Source of the DNA: an uncultured Oscillospiraceae bacterium
GTDB lineage: Bacteria > Bacillota > Clostridia > Oscillospirales > Oscillospiraceae
Length of the DNA stretch: 64,000 nucleotides
Assembly: GCA_934597165.1 (NCBI GenBank)
Contig: CAKTQP010000008.1
Coordinates: 1-64,000, forward strand
Reading direction: 5' to 3'
The notes under the pieces were generated by a model. That model made no database searches. It saw only the letters and a list, made by a program, of their open reading frames with translations, and was not told where the DNA came from. Positions 16,790 to 25,530 of the stretch are shown piece by piece; the stretch's first letter is position 1; each line of letters begins with the position of its first letter. Both the position numbers and the translations under genes were made by a program.

Positions 16790-17803
16790 TCAGCGGAACA
16801 TAGCGGACATGGAGGTGTCGTGATAGATACGGCTGATGGCTTCGGCGAAGACCTTTGCCACGGAGATATAGTGGATCTTGTCGCTCTTCAGGCGGGCGGG
16901 GACGGGGATGGTGTCCAGGAAGACCACTTCTTCCAGCATGGATTCTTCGATCCGCTGCAGAGCGGGGCCGGACAGGACGCCGTGGCTTGCGCAGGCGACG
17001 ACGCTCTTTGCGTGGCCGATCTCGATCAGTGCCTTGGCAGCGCCGCACAGGGAGCCGGCGGTATCCACCATGTCGTCCAGCAGGATGACGTGCTTGCCTT
17101 CCACGTTGCCGATGATGTTCATGACTTCGGAGGAGTTGGCCTTCTGACGGCGCTTATCCACGATGGCCATGGGCATGTTCAGCTTCTGAGCAAAGGCACG
17201 GGCGCGGGCGACGGAGCCAACGTCGGGGGAGACGACCATGGTGTCTTCATGACAGTCGGCGTACTTTTCAGCAAAATAGTCCACGAACAGGGAGTTGCCC
17301 AGCAGGTTATCCATGGGGATGTCGAAGAAGCCCTGGATCTGGTTGCAGTGGATGTCCATGGTCAGCACACGGTCAGCGCCTGCCTCGGTCAGCAGGTTGG
17401 CCACCAGCTTGGCAGAGATGGGATCGCGGGGCTTAGTCTTGCGATCCTGGCGGGCGTAGCCATAGTAGGGGATGACAGCGGTGATGCGGCCGGCGGAGGC
17501 GCGCTTCATGGCGTCGATCATGATGAGCAGTTCCATGACCTGGTCGTTGACGGAACGATAGTCGGGATCGCCCTTCACGCCGTTGGCGCAGGTGGACTGG
17601 ATGATGAACACGTCGCTGCCGCGGACGGTCTCATAGATGGACACGAAGGTCTCACCGTCAGAGAAGTTGCCGCATTCGGAGTCGCCCAGAGGCAGACCCA
17701 GTTCCTTGCAGATGGCCTTGGCCAGTTCGGGATTGGAATTGCCAGAGAAAATTTTGATGTCTTTACCGTGGGAAATCATGCGCTTTATCTCTCCTGTCTT
17801 CAT
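16790..17803 (-). CDS. prs: Ribose-phosphate pyrophosphokinase (PRPP synthetase)
   Basis: A 337-residue class I enzyme making PRPP from ribose 5-phosphate and ATP for nucleotide, His and Trp synthesis. Marks are KIFSGNSNPELA at the N-terminus, the catalytic flexible loop region YARQDRKTKPRDPIS, the ribose-phosphate strand VVSPDVGSVARA, and the PRPP loop LLDDMVDTAGS. Two starts are possible: 17803 with AGGAG, or an in-frame ATG nine residues in that gives the more usual start MISHGKD. PRPP feeds pyrE at 39 kb. Confidence 0.96.
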   Translation of the reverse strand: MKTGEIKRMISHGKDIKIFSGNSNPELAKAICKELGLPLGDSECGNFSDGETFVSIYETVRGSDVFIIQSTCANGVKGDPDYRSVNDQVMELLIMIDAMKRASAGRITAVIPYYGYARQDRKTKPRDPISAKLVANLLTEAGADRVLTMDIHCNQIQGFFDIPMDNLLGNSLFVDYFAEKYADCHEDTMVVSPDVGSVARARAFAQKLNMPMAIVDKRRQKANSSEVMNIIGNVEGKHVILLDDMVDTAGSLCGAAKALIEIGHAKSVVACASHGVLSGPALQRIEESMLEEVVFLDTIPVPARLKSDKIHYISVAKVFAEAISRIYHDTSMSAMFR

Positions 17804-17894
17804 TTTTCTCCTAGAATTGTTTGAGGGGTTTGATATACGATATAAAAGGAAGCATCGTCAGGCGGAACAACACCGCCAGATCAACAAAGTAACA

Positions 17895-19076
17895 TCAGGG
17901 TTTGGACTTCTTAGCGCGATGCCGTCTTGCCCAACCCGGTTTGGTGGCCGGTTCCACCCGGCCGATGGCCAGTGCGTCCGCCGGGACGCGGCCGGTGATG
18001 GTAGTGCCAGCGGCGGTGTACGCCCCATCGCCTACCTGGCAGGGGGAGACCAGATTGGTGTTGCAGCCGATGAAGGCGTTGTCTCCCACCGTGGTGCGGT
18101 ACTTGTAGTTGCCGTCATAGTTGCAGGTGATGCTGCCGCAGCCGAAGTTGCAGTGGGCGCCCACGTCGGAGTCGCCTACGTAGATCAGGTGGGGCAGCTT
18201 GGTGCCCTCGCCCAGGGTGGAGTTCTTCAGCTCCACGAAATCGCCCACCTTGCAGCCGTCGCCCACCACACTGCCGGGACGGACGTAGGCGAAGGGGCCG
18301 ATGTTGACATCGTTGCCGAACCGAGCCTCGTTGAGCTGGCTGGCGTTGGCCACACAGCCGTCACCCAGCACACAGTCTCGGATCATGGTGTTGGGACCGA
18401 TCTCGCAGTTCTCGCCGATGACCGTCCTGCCTCGCAGGATGGTGCCGGGGAGGAGCAGCGTGCCGGAACCGATCTCCACATCGATGTCGATGTACACCGC
18501 ATTCATGTCCAGGGTCTCTACACCCAAGGACAGCCAGCGACACAGGTTATCCATCCGCGCGCAGAACTGCGCCTGATTCCGCTCTGCCGGGGTGTGGAAG
18601 GGCAGGGCGATGGGGGAGGTGTCCAGGGCGGGGGCGTAGACTTCCCCTTGGAAGGCGGCGTCGATGCCGTCCCGTGCCAGGGCTTCCGGCTCCACCCGGT
18701 AAATGCCCAGGGGCGCTCCGGCAGGCGTCAGGTATTCTGCCTGTGCCAGTTCTTGAGCGGCGGTAAAGGAGAGCCAGACCGGCTGGGTGATGCTCAGCAC
18801 CTTCCCTTCCGCCACCGAGACGAAAGCCTGGAGGGCGTCGTTGAGCTGGGGATGGTCAAAGGGGAGGATGTGAGCGGTCTGGGGGAAGCAGGCAGCGCAA
18901 TTATCCAAAAATTCCCGTTCTGTAACGACAAAAAACCGCTCCACTCCAGACAACTGCAAGCTCCGGCACAGCCAAAGGGCGGCAGGAGAGAACAGCAGAT
19001 TCTGCAGCAGAAGCGGTTGAGAAGCGCTGCCTGGTTCCCGGGCAACGAAGACAACGGCGCTGTCACAGTAATTCAT
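17895..19076 (-). CDS. GlmU-like protein: intact acetyltransferase half, degenerate uridylyltransferase half
   Basis: A 393-residue protein in the glmU position of the glmU-prs-pth-mfd order. From about residue 200 to the end it is a left-handed beta-helix matching the glucosamine-1-phosphate acetyltransferase half of GlmU. Catalytic His296 (PHLIYVGDSDVG) is present, as are the Arg, Lys and Asn positions (YVRPGS, ELKNS, TCNYDG). The first 190 residues keep only a faint resemblance to the sugar-nucleotide pyrophosphorylase fold: the GxGTRM loop and its lysine are missing and the domain is about 40 residues short. It probably acetylates, while another enzyme makes UDP-GlcNAc. Confidence 0.8.
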   Translation of the reverse strand: MNYCDSAVVFVAREPGSASQPLLLQNLLFSPAALWLCRSLQLSGVERFFVVTEREFLDNCAACFPQTAHILPFDHPQLNDALQAFVSVAEGKVLSITQPVWLSFTAAQELAQAEYLTPAGAPLGIYRVEPEALARDGIDAAFQGEVYAPALDTSPIALPFHTPAERNQAQFCARMDNLCRWLSLGVETLDMNAVYIDIDVEIGSGTLLLPGTILRGRTVIGENCEIGPNTMIRDCVLGDGCVANASQLNEARFGNDVNIGPFAYVRPGSVVGDGCKVGDFVELKNSTLGEGTKLPHLIYVGDSDVGAHCNFGCGSITCNYDGNYKYRTTVGDNAFIGCNTNLVSPCQVGDGAYTAAGTTITGRVPADALAIGRVEPATKPGWARRHRAKKSKP

Positions 19077-19113
19077 TGGACTCGACCCCCTTACATCATA
19101 TCTACGTTGTTCT

Positions 19114-19122
19114 ATTATAACA
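19114..19122 (-). promoter_or_regulatory. Extended -10 promoter of the glmU operon
   Basis: Minus-strand TATAAT at 19114-19119 is preceded by TGT, an extended -10. No good -35 is seen. It lies 38 bp before the start codon. Confidence 0.5.
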
Positions 19123-19251
19123 TCTTGACGGAGAAAATGCACATCCTTTTCTGTTTTTTTTCAGGAATTTCCCGTAAAAAATCCCCTATGGAATTGTGCA
19201 ACCTGTCAAATCGGAGCAGGGAGATAGATGAAATCCTGGAAAAAGGGGGAG

Positions 19252-19280
19252 TTTACAACCTACCTGGCAGGCGGTATAAT
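19252..19280 (+). promoter_or_regulatory. Promoter of the DUF2156-GNAT operon
   Basis: TTTACA (19252-19257), a 17-bp spacer and TATAAT (19275-19280), 58 bp before the start codon. Confidence 0.8.
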
Positions 19281-19338
19281 AGCCCTAATCCGTTTGAAAT
19301 GACGATAAAACTACAAAAGAGAAAGGCAAACACACATT

Positions 19339-20253
19339 ATGATTCAGTTTTTCACACCAGAATTGACGGATCGGAACCTGGTAGATTCCTACTTCCTCTC
19401 TTCCGGTTACCGTTGCTGTGAGTATGCGTTTACCAATATCTTCGCCTGGCGGGATGCGTTCCACGAGGAGATCGGCACCCACGCAGGCTACCTGACCGTC
19501 CGCTGTGCTGGCCCCCGCTATTTCTGGCCGGCTGGCAAGGGGGATATCCGCCCCATGCTCCAGGCGCTGGAGCTGGACGCCAAGGCACAGGGCAAGCCCC
19601 TGAGCTTCTACTCCCTGACCGAGGAGGAGAAAGACCGTCTGGAACAGCTGTACCCCGGGAAATTTGAATTCACCCTGGCACGGGACGGCTTTGACTATTG
19701 CTATGACATCGACCGCCTGGCCGACCTGACCGGCAAAAAGCTCCATGCCAAGCGCAACCACATCCACCGCTTCGAGGAGCACTACCCGGATTGGACGGTG
19801 GAGGAGATCAGCGCCGAAAACCTTCAAGAGTGCATCCGGCTCAACCAGGATTGGGAGGACGCCGCTGCCGCCGCCGGTCACGAGGACTGGAACGCCCACG
19901 AGGGCTGCGAAGCCCTCCGCCGCTGTCTCATCCACCAGCAGGAGCTGGGTCTAGAGGGGCTGTTGCTCCGGGCAGGCGGGAAGCCGGTGGCCTTCACCGC
20001 CGGCAAGAGCCTGGGCGGGGACACCTATGACGTGTTCTTTGAAAAGGCTTACAGCGAGGTTCAGGGCGCTTACCCCATGATCAACCGGGAGTTCGCCCGC
20101 TGGATTCGGAAAAATCATCCGGAGATCCGCTACCTGAACCGAGAGGACGACATGGGCGAGGAGAACCTGCGCAAGGCCAAGCTCAGCTACCACCCGGACT
20201 TGCTGCTGGAGAAATATATCGCCGAACTGAAGGAATGGGAGACCCTCCAGTGA
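19339..20253 (+). CDS. DUF2156 domain protein (GNAT-like fold)
   Basis: A 304-residue soluble protein of the DUF2156 family, related to the C-terminal aminoacyl-transfer domain of lysyl-phosphatidylglycerol synthases but without the membrane half. Typical stretches are YRCCEYAFTNIFAWRD near residue 24, KKLHAKRNHIHRFEE near 137 and NREDDMGEENLRKAK near the end. The true substrate in this stand-alone form is unknown. GAAAGG lies upstream of the ATG, and the next gene starts within its stop codon, so the two are translationally coupled. Confidence 0.82.
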   Translation: MIQFFTPELTDRNLVDSYFLSSGYRCCEYAFTNIFAWRDAFHEEIGTHAGYLTVRCAGPRYFWPAGKGDIRPMLQALELDAKAQGKPLSFYSLTEEEKDRLEQLYPGKFEFTLARDGFDYCYDIDRLADLTGKKLHAKRNHIHRFEEHYPDWTVEEISAENLQECIRLNQDWEDAAAAAGHEDWNAHEGCEALRRCLIHQQELGLEGLLLRAGGKPVAFTAGKSLGGDTYDVFFEKAYSEVQGAYPMINREFARWIRKNHPEIRYLNREDDMGEENLRKAKLSYHPDLLLEKYIAELKEWETLQ

Positions 20254-21092
20254 GGGAAGCAATCACCCTCCGCCGCGCCACACCCGTCGACGCCCCTCGG
20301 ATGCAGGAGCTGTGGCGGCGGTGCTTTGGGGACGAGCAGACGTACCTCGACCTGTGCTTCGACCAGGGCAACGCGGTGTCTCACGGGATGCTCTTGGAGG
20401 CAGAGGGCGTGGTGCAGTCCATGCTCCTGGCCTTTTCCCAGGAAATGACCCTGCCGGAGGGGAGCAGCGTGCCCATGTGGTACGTCTACGCCTTCTGCAC
20501 CCACCCGGACGGCCAGAGCCGCGGGTACGGACGCACCCTGCTGGCCTGGACGGAAGAGGAAGGACGGAAAGCAGGCGCCAAAGCCGTGGTGATGGTGCCG
20601 GGTGAGCCGTCCCTGTTCCGGTTCTACGAAAGCCTGGGCTATGAGACCGCCTGTTTCACCTGGGAAACAGAGATTTCCCGGGAAACCAAAACACCGCCCC
20701 AGCAAAAAGCGGAGCGGTGTGACGTAAAGACCTATCAGGCGTTGCGGGAACGGTTTTTGCAGGGCACCAGCCACGTCAGCTACCCATTGGAGAGCCTGAC
20801 CTGGCAAAAAATGCTCAGCGACGCCAGCGGCGGCGGACTGTTTCGCATTGGCGACGGCGTGGCCGCAGCAGAATGCTGGGGCGGCAGTGTCATCTTGAAG
20901 GAGCTGCTCTCCCACCAGCTGCCGGAAGCCGCTCAGGCCGTCCTGACCGCCCTGAATGCAGACCGCGCCCTGGTACGCACCGTCCTGCCCGAAACACCGA
21001 AACCCTTCGGGGTGGTGCAGTGGCTGGACAAGGAGACCCAGCGCCGTTGGAATGAAGGACAGAACCGCTACCTGGCATTGGCCTTTGACTAG
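20250..21092 (+). CDS. GNAT family N-acetyltransferase
   Basis: A 280-residue protein with an N-terminal GNAT fold. The acetyl-CoA strand and loop read YVYAFCTHPDGQSRGYGRT, and FRFYESLGYE closes the domain near residue 125. The C-terminal half resembles a sterol-carrier-like extension seen in some GNAT proteins. The GTG start at 20250 overlaps the preceding stop by four bases (GTGA) and has GGGAG upstream. An ATG five codons earlier is less likely because its ribosome site touches the codon. The substrate is unknown. Confidence 0.8.
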   Translation: MREAITLRRATPVDAPRMQELWRRCFGDEQTYLDLCFDQGNAVSHGMLLEAEGVVQSMLLAFSQEMTLPEGSSVPMWYVYAFCTHPDGQSRGYGRTLLAWTEEEGRKAGAKAVVMVPGEPSLFRFYESLGYETACFTWETEISRETKTPPQQKAERCDVKTYQALRERFLQGTSHVSYPLESLTWQKMLSDASGGGLFRIGDGVAAAECWGGSVILKELLSHQLPEAAQAVLTALNADRALVRTVLPETPKPFGVVQWLDKETQRRWNEGQNRYLALAFD

Positions 21093-21093
21093 A

Positions 21094-21519
21094 TCACCGG
21101 TTGACCAAGATGAGACCAGCCACACAGAGCAGCATCCCCAGCACCTGGGTCAGATGCAGGGTCTCCTTGTACAGCAGCACCCCGATGACCAGCAGGACAC
21201 AGCAGAGGGCGATGTTGCACACCAGCGGGCCAATGCTCACGCTCCAACCGGCACGGTAGAGTTGGATGAACCCAAATTCCAGCCCCACCAGCGCCAGACC
21301 AAAGGCAAAAGCCGTCCAGTTCACCTGCTTCCAGGCCGCGAACAGGTTCTTGTCCGGGCTGGTCACGAAGAACAGCACCAGACAGCACGCTGCCGATACC
21401 AGATAGGTTACCACCAGGGTGGCAAAGGGCTGTACGTTGTCCGGCGTGCTCTTGGAGCAGATGTGATAAAAGGTGTTGGCGCCCACCACCAACAGGACGG
21501 GCCAAATGTAATTCCACAT
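21094..21519 (-). CDS. Small EamA/DMT family transporter
   Basis: A 141-residue membrane protein with about five helices, half the size of common EamA transporters. It resembles single-domain DMT/SMR-type exporters that work as dimers. The conserved LVGLEFGFIQLYRAGW and a C-terminal VLGMLLCVAGLILVNR are typical. AGGAGG precedes the ATG. Its mRNA has a leader with a hairpin and a strong terminator (attenuator) directly before the ribosome site, so expression is probably conditional. It ends two bases from the convergent GNAT gene. Confidence 0.82.
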   Translation of the reverse strand: MWNYIWPVLLVVGANTFYHICSKSTPDNVQPFATLVVTYLVSAACCLVLFFVTSPDKNLFAAWKQVNWTAFAFGLALVGLEFGFIQLYRAGWSVSIGPLVCNIALCCVLLVIGVLLYKETLHLTQVLGMLLCVAGLILVNR

Positions 21520-21534
21520 AGAAAAAACCTCCTG

Positions 21535-21592
21535 AAAAAAAATCCGCAGACAAGGAAGCCTTGTTTGCGGAAGGTGCTCAAACGCGTCTGAG
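21535..21592 (-). promoter_or_regulatory. Attenuator leader of the small DMT transporter
   Basis: Transcribed minus strand: a first hairpin CTCAGA-CGCG-TTTGAG (21577-21592), then a 13-bp stem (21559-21571 with 21543-21555) followed by eight T, then AGGAGG. The terminator lies between promoter and start codon, so the gene needs an antitermination signal. It may be a small riboswitch; I could not assign a class. Confidence 0.6.
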
Positions 21593-21602
21593 TTTAGATG
21601 AC

Positions 21603-21631
21603 AGTATAACAGATTTTCCCTCGTTTGACAA
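21603..21631 (-). promoter_or_regulatory. Promoter of the DMT leader
   Basis: TTGTCA (21626-21631), a 17-bp spacer and TATACT (21603-21608) on the minus strand, ending 84 bp before the ATG. Confidence 0.8.
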
Positions 21632-21653
21632 GCATAGAAAGGAAGGGTGCCTT

Positions 21654-22148
21654 GTGTACATCCGAATCGCAGAAGAAAAAGACCTGCCCGCTCTGCTGGA
21701 CATCTACAACGACGAAGTCCTCCACGGCATCTCCACCCTGGACTTGACGCCCAGGATCATGGCGGAGTGGCGCGAATGGTTCGCCCACCACAACGTAGAC
21801 AACCACCCCCTGTTGACCGCCGAGACGGAGAACGGCAAAGTGGCAGGCTACGCCAGCCTGTCCGAATACCGGGACAAAGAAGCCTATCGTTCCTCTGTGG
21901 AGCTGTCCATCTACGTGGCACGCGACTGCCGAGGCAAAGGAGTCGCCTCCGTCCTCATGGAGACCATCCTGGACATGGCCAGAGCGGATGACCGCACTCA
22001 CCTGGTGGTCTCGGTCATCACCGACGGCAACGAGGCCAGCCAGCGGCTCCACGATAAGTTCGGCTTCACCTTCTGCGGCATCGTCCCGGAGGTGGGCATG
22101 AAATTCGACCGCTATCAGAACATCCGCAACTACGCCCTCCTGGTCTAA
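21654..22148 (+). CDS. GNAT family acetyltransferase, phosphinothricin-acetyltransferase-like
   Basis: A 164-residue enzyme of the Pat/YncA branch of GNAT proteins, which acetylate amino-group-bearing small molecules such as toxic amino-acid analogues. Evidence is IRIAEEKDLPALLDIYNDEV at the N-terminus, the acetyl-CoA motif ARDCRGKGVASVLME, VITDGNEASQRLHDKFGF and FDRYQNIRNYALLV at the end. GTG at 21654 has AAGGAAGGG upstream; no in-frame ATG fits. The natural substrate is unknown. Confidence 0.85.
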   Translation: MYIRIAEEKDLPALLDIYNDEVLHGISTLDLTPRIMAEWREWFAHHNVDNHPLLTAETENGKVAGYASLSEYRDKEAYRSSVELSIYVARDCRGKGVASVLMETILDMARADDRTHLVVSVITDGNEASQRLHDKFGFTFCGIVPEVGMKFDRYQNIRNYALLV

Positions 22149-23515
22149 TCACGCACATAGTTTTGCACGATACCCCCGCCCACCTGGTTCCGTGTCAGCG
22201 TCACATCCTCTATCCAAAATGTCCTGCCCCCATAGGCATCGGCAAATTGGGCGTCCCCATAGACCCCGCCTGAAATCGTGATGGCGGGTTCCGAACCGTC
22301 GGCGACCTCGATCTGATTGTCCGTCACAGACAGGTGATGGGACTGGCTCGAAAGCTGGTCAAAGGCGGGTAAATCCCATTGGGCAGGGGCGTAATACGCA
22401 TCATCCGGGTGGTCGGTGAGCGCCAGCAATGTGACGCCGCCGGCCACCTGTTTCATTTTGTTGTGGGAGAGGTCAGCGTGAGCGTAGTTCAGGGCGTAAA
22501 CGCCCTCCCCGGACAGGTGAGTAAAGGTGTTGTGCTGAATGGCGATATTGGTGTAGCTGCGGCCGTAGACGGCGTTGTGCCCGCCGATGCCCCGGCAGAG
22601 GTTGCGGAAGGTGCAGCCATAAATGAGGACGTCCCGGGTGATGGTGTCGTCAAAATCCGGAAACCCAGGCGCCACCCAGCGGTTGTTCACCACATCCAGT
22701 TGGATGGCCTCCTTTTTGTCCCCTTTGCCGTGATACTCCGTGTCCAGATACCCCTGAAAGGTGCTGTTCACCACCGAACAATTTTCCACCCCGCACAATT
22801 CCAAATGATGTCCATTCACACACCCGGAGACGGTCACCCCAGCCAAGAGCACATTCCGGCAGTGGCCGAACCGGAGGACGGAAAAACGGTCCTCCTCCGA
22901 GCGGGCGTCGAAATGCTCCAGCGGCACCTCCCACACCCCGCCGGTGAGCACTAGATTGGAGTTGCCTTCGCACCCGGCGTAGGCGCTTCCAGACGGCGTG
23001 TTCCGCAGCAGAGCGGAACAGTCACTGTCGCTCTTCCGCAGCGTCACCCCCTGCATGGACAGCCAAGTGTTCTGATAGAGATGCAATGGTTCCCCTTGCC
23101 CGTCCACCTCATACACCCCCGGCGGCAGAGTCAGACGGAACAGGGTATCCGCATAACGCTCCCGCTGGGTAAACCGTGCCACAAAAGACAGCGCTGATTC
23201 CAGCACCTGATAATTGGAACTCCCTTTTCCGGTTCCCTCTTGCAATCCATTCACCGACAGCTCCACCAGCCCCGTAAAGGAGAGCACTGCCCCTTGGGTC
23301 ACCGCATCCGACCCGTCAAAATCACAAAAATCTTGCGCCGACAAGGTTTGGGGCTCATCATAGCAGACCGCCCCCGCGCAGACCACAGCGGCAGTGCGCA
23401 CCGTCCCAGAAACTGCCTGGGCGGCTTTTTTTGTACCCGAAGCGGTCAGGATGGTGAAAAAAACCGCCGTCCCGGCAAGGACAGCGGTCAAATCCGTCAG
23501 ACGACGATGGCTCAT
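22145..23515 (-). CDS. Secreted or membrane-anchored right-handed beta-helix protein
   Basis: A 456-residue protein with an N-terminal hydrophobic segment (about residues 11-30) that anchors or exports it. The body shows the short repeats of a right-handed parallel beta-helix (pectate-lyase-like/NosD-like), for example RNVLLAGVTVSGC, ENCSVVNSTFQG, RDVLIYGCTFRN, TNIAIQHNTFTH and HLSVTDNQIEV. Such proteins bind or cleave polysaccharides, but no catalytic set is evident. The start at 23515 has AAAGGAG upstream and lies 28 bp after the NUDIX gene, so it is probably the last gene of that transcript. Confidence 0.75.
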   Translation of the reverse strand: MSHRRLTDLTAVLAGTAVFFTILTASGTKKAAQAVSGTVRTAAVVCAGAVCYDEPQTLSAQDFCDFDGSDAVTQGAVLSFTGLVELSVNGLQEGTGKGSSNYQVLESALSFVARFTQRERYADTLFRLTLPPGVYEVDGQGEPLHLYQNTWLSMQGVTLRKSDSDCSALLRNTPSGSAYAGCEGNSNLVLTGGVWEVPLEHFDARSEEDRFSVLRFGHCRNVLLAGVTVSGCVNGHHLELCGVENCSVVNSTFQGYLDTEYHGKGDKKEAIQLDVVNNRWVAPGFPDFDDTITRDVLIYGCTFRNLCRGIGGHNAVYGRSYTNIAIQHNTFTHLSGEGVYALNYAHADLSHNKMKQVAGGVTLLALTDHPDDAYYAPAQWDLPAFDQLSSQSHHLSVTDNQIEVADGSEPAITISGGVYGDAQFADAYGGRTFWIEDVTLTRNQVGGGIVQNYVRD

Positions 23516-23543
23516 AGGCGGCAGCTCCTTTGGCGAAAACTGC

Positions 23544-24089
23544 TTACAGTTTGCCACCTTTCACCAGAACATATGTCTTCAAAATCCCAACTTGGGTCTT
23601 TCCGTCAGGGATATCGTTGTTGAGCACCATTTCCACAGCCTGTTCCAGGGGAACGGTCACCATTTCCAAAAACTCCCCTTCATCCAAATGCTGCTCCCCA
23701 AAGGCAGTCACCCGGCAAGCCCACAGATGGATCTGCTCCGTGCAGTAGGCGGGGGTAGCGTAGCACTTGCCCAGGGAGATGTACTCCTCCGCCTGGGTTC
23801 CCGTCTCCTCCTTCTGTTCCCGCTTAGCGGCCTCCAGAGGAATTTCTCCCGGCTCCAGCTTGCCGGCAGGCAGCTCCAGCAGGACGGAGTGGAAGGGATA
23901 ACGGAACTGGCGCACCATCAGCAGCTCATCCCGTTCGTTCAGGGCGGCGATGGCTACACCGCCGGGGTGGTTGATGACTTCCCGAATGCTGTCGTGTCCG
24001 TCCGGGAGGCGGATCTGATCGACTTCCAGGTCGATGACACGACCCTTAAAAATGTGCTTGCCGCTCAGGCGTTCTTCGTGCAGGTTCAT
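23544..24089 (-). CDS. NUDIX hydrolase, ADP-ribose pyrophosphatase type
   Basis: A 181-residue enzyme expected to split ADP-ribose into AMP and ribose 5-phosphate. The Nudix box begins at GKLEPGE and continues to REQKEETG, keeping all catalytic Glu and Gly positions. The preceding VRQFRYPFHSVLLELPAG is the ADP-ribose pyrophosphatase (NudF) hallmark, as is the proline about 15 residues after the box (CYATPAY). The gene follows an HD hydrolase and precedes the beta-helix gene on the same strand. Confidence 0.9.
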   Translation of the reverse strand: MNLHEERLSGKHIFKGRVIDLEVDQIRLPDGHDSIREVINHPGGVAIAALNERDELLMVRQFRYPFHSVLLELPAGKLEPGEIPLEAAKREQKEETGTQAEEYISLGKCYATPAYCTEQIHLWACRVTAFGEQHLDEGEFLEMVTVPLEQAVEMVLNNDIPDGKTQVGILKTYVLVKGGKL

Positions 24090-24130
24090 GAAATGGTTGT
24101 CTCGTCCTTTCTCTGTGGGATTTGGGCGGG

Positions 24131-24718
24131 TCAGGAGGGGTTGCCCTCTAGGAAATAGGTGGCCTCGCAGTCGGCTGTGCTCAAGGCAAAGGCCAGCGGA
24201 TACATCTGAAAGGCTTTGCCCACGTTGCGCTTGTCTTCGTCGCCGGAGAAGCCCATGTGATAGCGGATGGCAAAGGCCTCTTCTCGTGTCAGACGCAGAT
24301 AGCCGTTGACGATGTACACGCTCTTCTCCCCGTGTCCATAGGGCATGGGGTCGTCAAATTGGTAGGTGGGCACCGATTTCCACTTGCCGTCCGGGCCTTT
24401 CACGTTCCGGGTGCCCGGCTTGTAGCAGCCGATCTTGCACAGGTCGTGGAGCAGCGCCACAATGGCCACCGTCTCCGCCGAGTACTCCATCCCGTACAGC
24501 TCCTGTACCCGTTCCCGAGCCAGGTAGTCCACCAGACAGTGGTATACGTTCACGCTGTGTTCGCACAGACCGCCCTCGTAGCTACCGTGGAACCGGGCGG
24601 AGGAGGGGGCGATGAAAAAGTCGCTCTTGTGCTCCAAGTAGTCCAGCAGCTCCTCAGCGCCGGGGCGGGTGATGTTGGCTCGATAGATCTGAATGAATTC
24701 TTCTTTTGCGGACGGCAT
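24131..24718 (-). CDS. HD-domain hydrolase
   Basis: A 195-residue cytoplasmic protein with an HD metal-binding domain: LCEHSVNVYHCL near residue 75, ALLHDLCKIG near 107, and the later FAIRYHMG and STADCEA positions. It also carries a Lys-rich loop, GTRNVKGPDGKW. Proteins of this type are annotated as hydrolases without a known substrate. The start at 24718 is chosen because AGGAGG precedes it by nine bases. It heads the group with the NUDIX hydrolase. Confidence 0.78.
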   Translation of the reverse strand: MPSAKEEFIQIYRANITRPGAEELLDYLEHKSDFFIAPSSARFHGSYEGGLCEHSVNVYHCLVDYLARERVQELYGMEYSAETVAIVALLHDLCKIGCYKPGTRNVKGPDGKWKSVPTYQFDDPMPYGHGEKSVYIVNGYLRLTREEAFAIRYHMGFSGDEDKRNVGKAFQMYPLAFALSTADCEATYFLEGNPS

Positions 24719-24889
24719 GGGGGATTCCTCCTGTTGTTCCAATTTGGTCAATACAAAGCTAAGTATAGCATATTCCACCCGCCGAGGGAACCGGTTTTGC
24801 GCGGCACTTTCACAGAATCCGCCCCCTATTCATAGTCTGACACAACGGCAATCTGCCGCAAGATGGAAGAATCGGGGGAGGAGTGCAAA

Positions 24890-25435
24890 ATGGGCGAATG
24901 GATCTCGCTGATCTGCGTGCTGCTGACGGCCAACCTAGACACGGCTTTATTGGCCATGGGCTGGAGTCTGCGGCGCAGACGGTTTACCTTGGGAGCAGTG
25001 GTGGTCATCGGACTGGTGACCACAGCAGCTACCTGGCTGGCGCTGACATTGGGACATTGGGCGGCAGGCTGTTTGACTGTGCTGACAGCAAAAAAGGCAG
25101 GGGGCGCGCTGCTCATCGCCATGGGCGTGTGGATGATGATCGACGCTCTGCAGGAGGAAGTGCCGGAGGCGAAGCCGATGCCGGTGAAGTGGGGGGAGTG
25201 CCTGGTGCTCTCGCTGACCTTGGCTGGGAATAACATGGGCTTGGGGATCGGCGCAGGCTTGGCAGGCAGCAACGCCTGGGCGGCAGCCCTCTGCAACTGC
25301 ATTATCACCGTCCTGGCCATCTTCCTAGGCAGCGCTCTGGGACGCTGCGCCCTACGTGGATGGCTGTATCAGTACGGAGCCATGCTCGCCGGCGCTATCT
25401 TAGTGCTGTTGGGGGCGGTGGCGCCGTGGATTTGA
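24890..25435 (+). CDS. MntP/YtaF-like membrane protein
   Basis: A 181-residue membrane protein with about six helices. The paired motifs NLDTALLAMGWSLR in helix 1 and LTLAGNNMGLGIGAGLAG in helix 4 correspond to the duplicated Asp/Asn-containing helices of the MntP manganese exporter and the sporulation protein YtaF. Here the second acidic residue is replaced by Asn-Asn, so metal export is uncertain. GGAGG precedes the ATG at 24890. A terminator follows. Confidence 0.72.
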   Translation: MGEWISLICVLLTANLDTALLAMGWSLRRRRFTLGAVVVIGLVTTAATWLALTLGHWAAGCLTVLTAKKAGGALLIAMGVWMMIDALQEEVPEAKPMPVKWGECLVLSLTLAGNNMGLGIGAGLAGSNAWAAALCNCIITVLAIFLGSALGRCALRGWLYQYGAMLAGAILVLLGAVAPWI

Positions 25436-25453
25436 AAAACAACATGGTTTTGT

Positions 25454-25483
25454 AGAAAACAGGCGCTCCCGCGTCTGTTTTCT
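25454..25483. terminator. Terminator after the MntP/YtaF-like gene
   Basis: A 13-bp stem with one wobble (25454-25466 with 25471-25483) and a TCCC loop. The arms are rich in A and T at the base. Confidence 0.65.
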
Positions 25484-25496
25484 GTGTAAACGCCGA

Positions 25497-25525
25497 TTGC
25501 AAACCCCGCCCCAAAGAGTTACAAT
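25497..25525 (+). promoter_or_regulatory. Promoter of the queT transcript
   Basis: TTGCAA (25497-25502), a 17-bp spacer and TACAAT (25520-25525). Transcription should start near 25532. Confidence 0.75.
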
Positions 25526-25530
25526 AGCCT

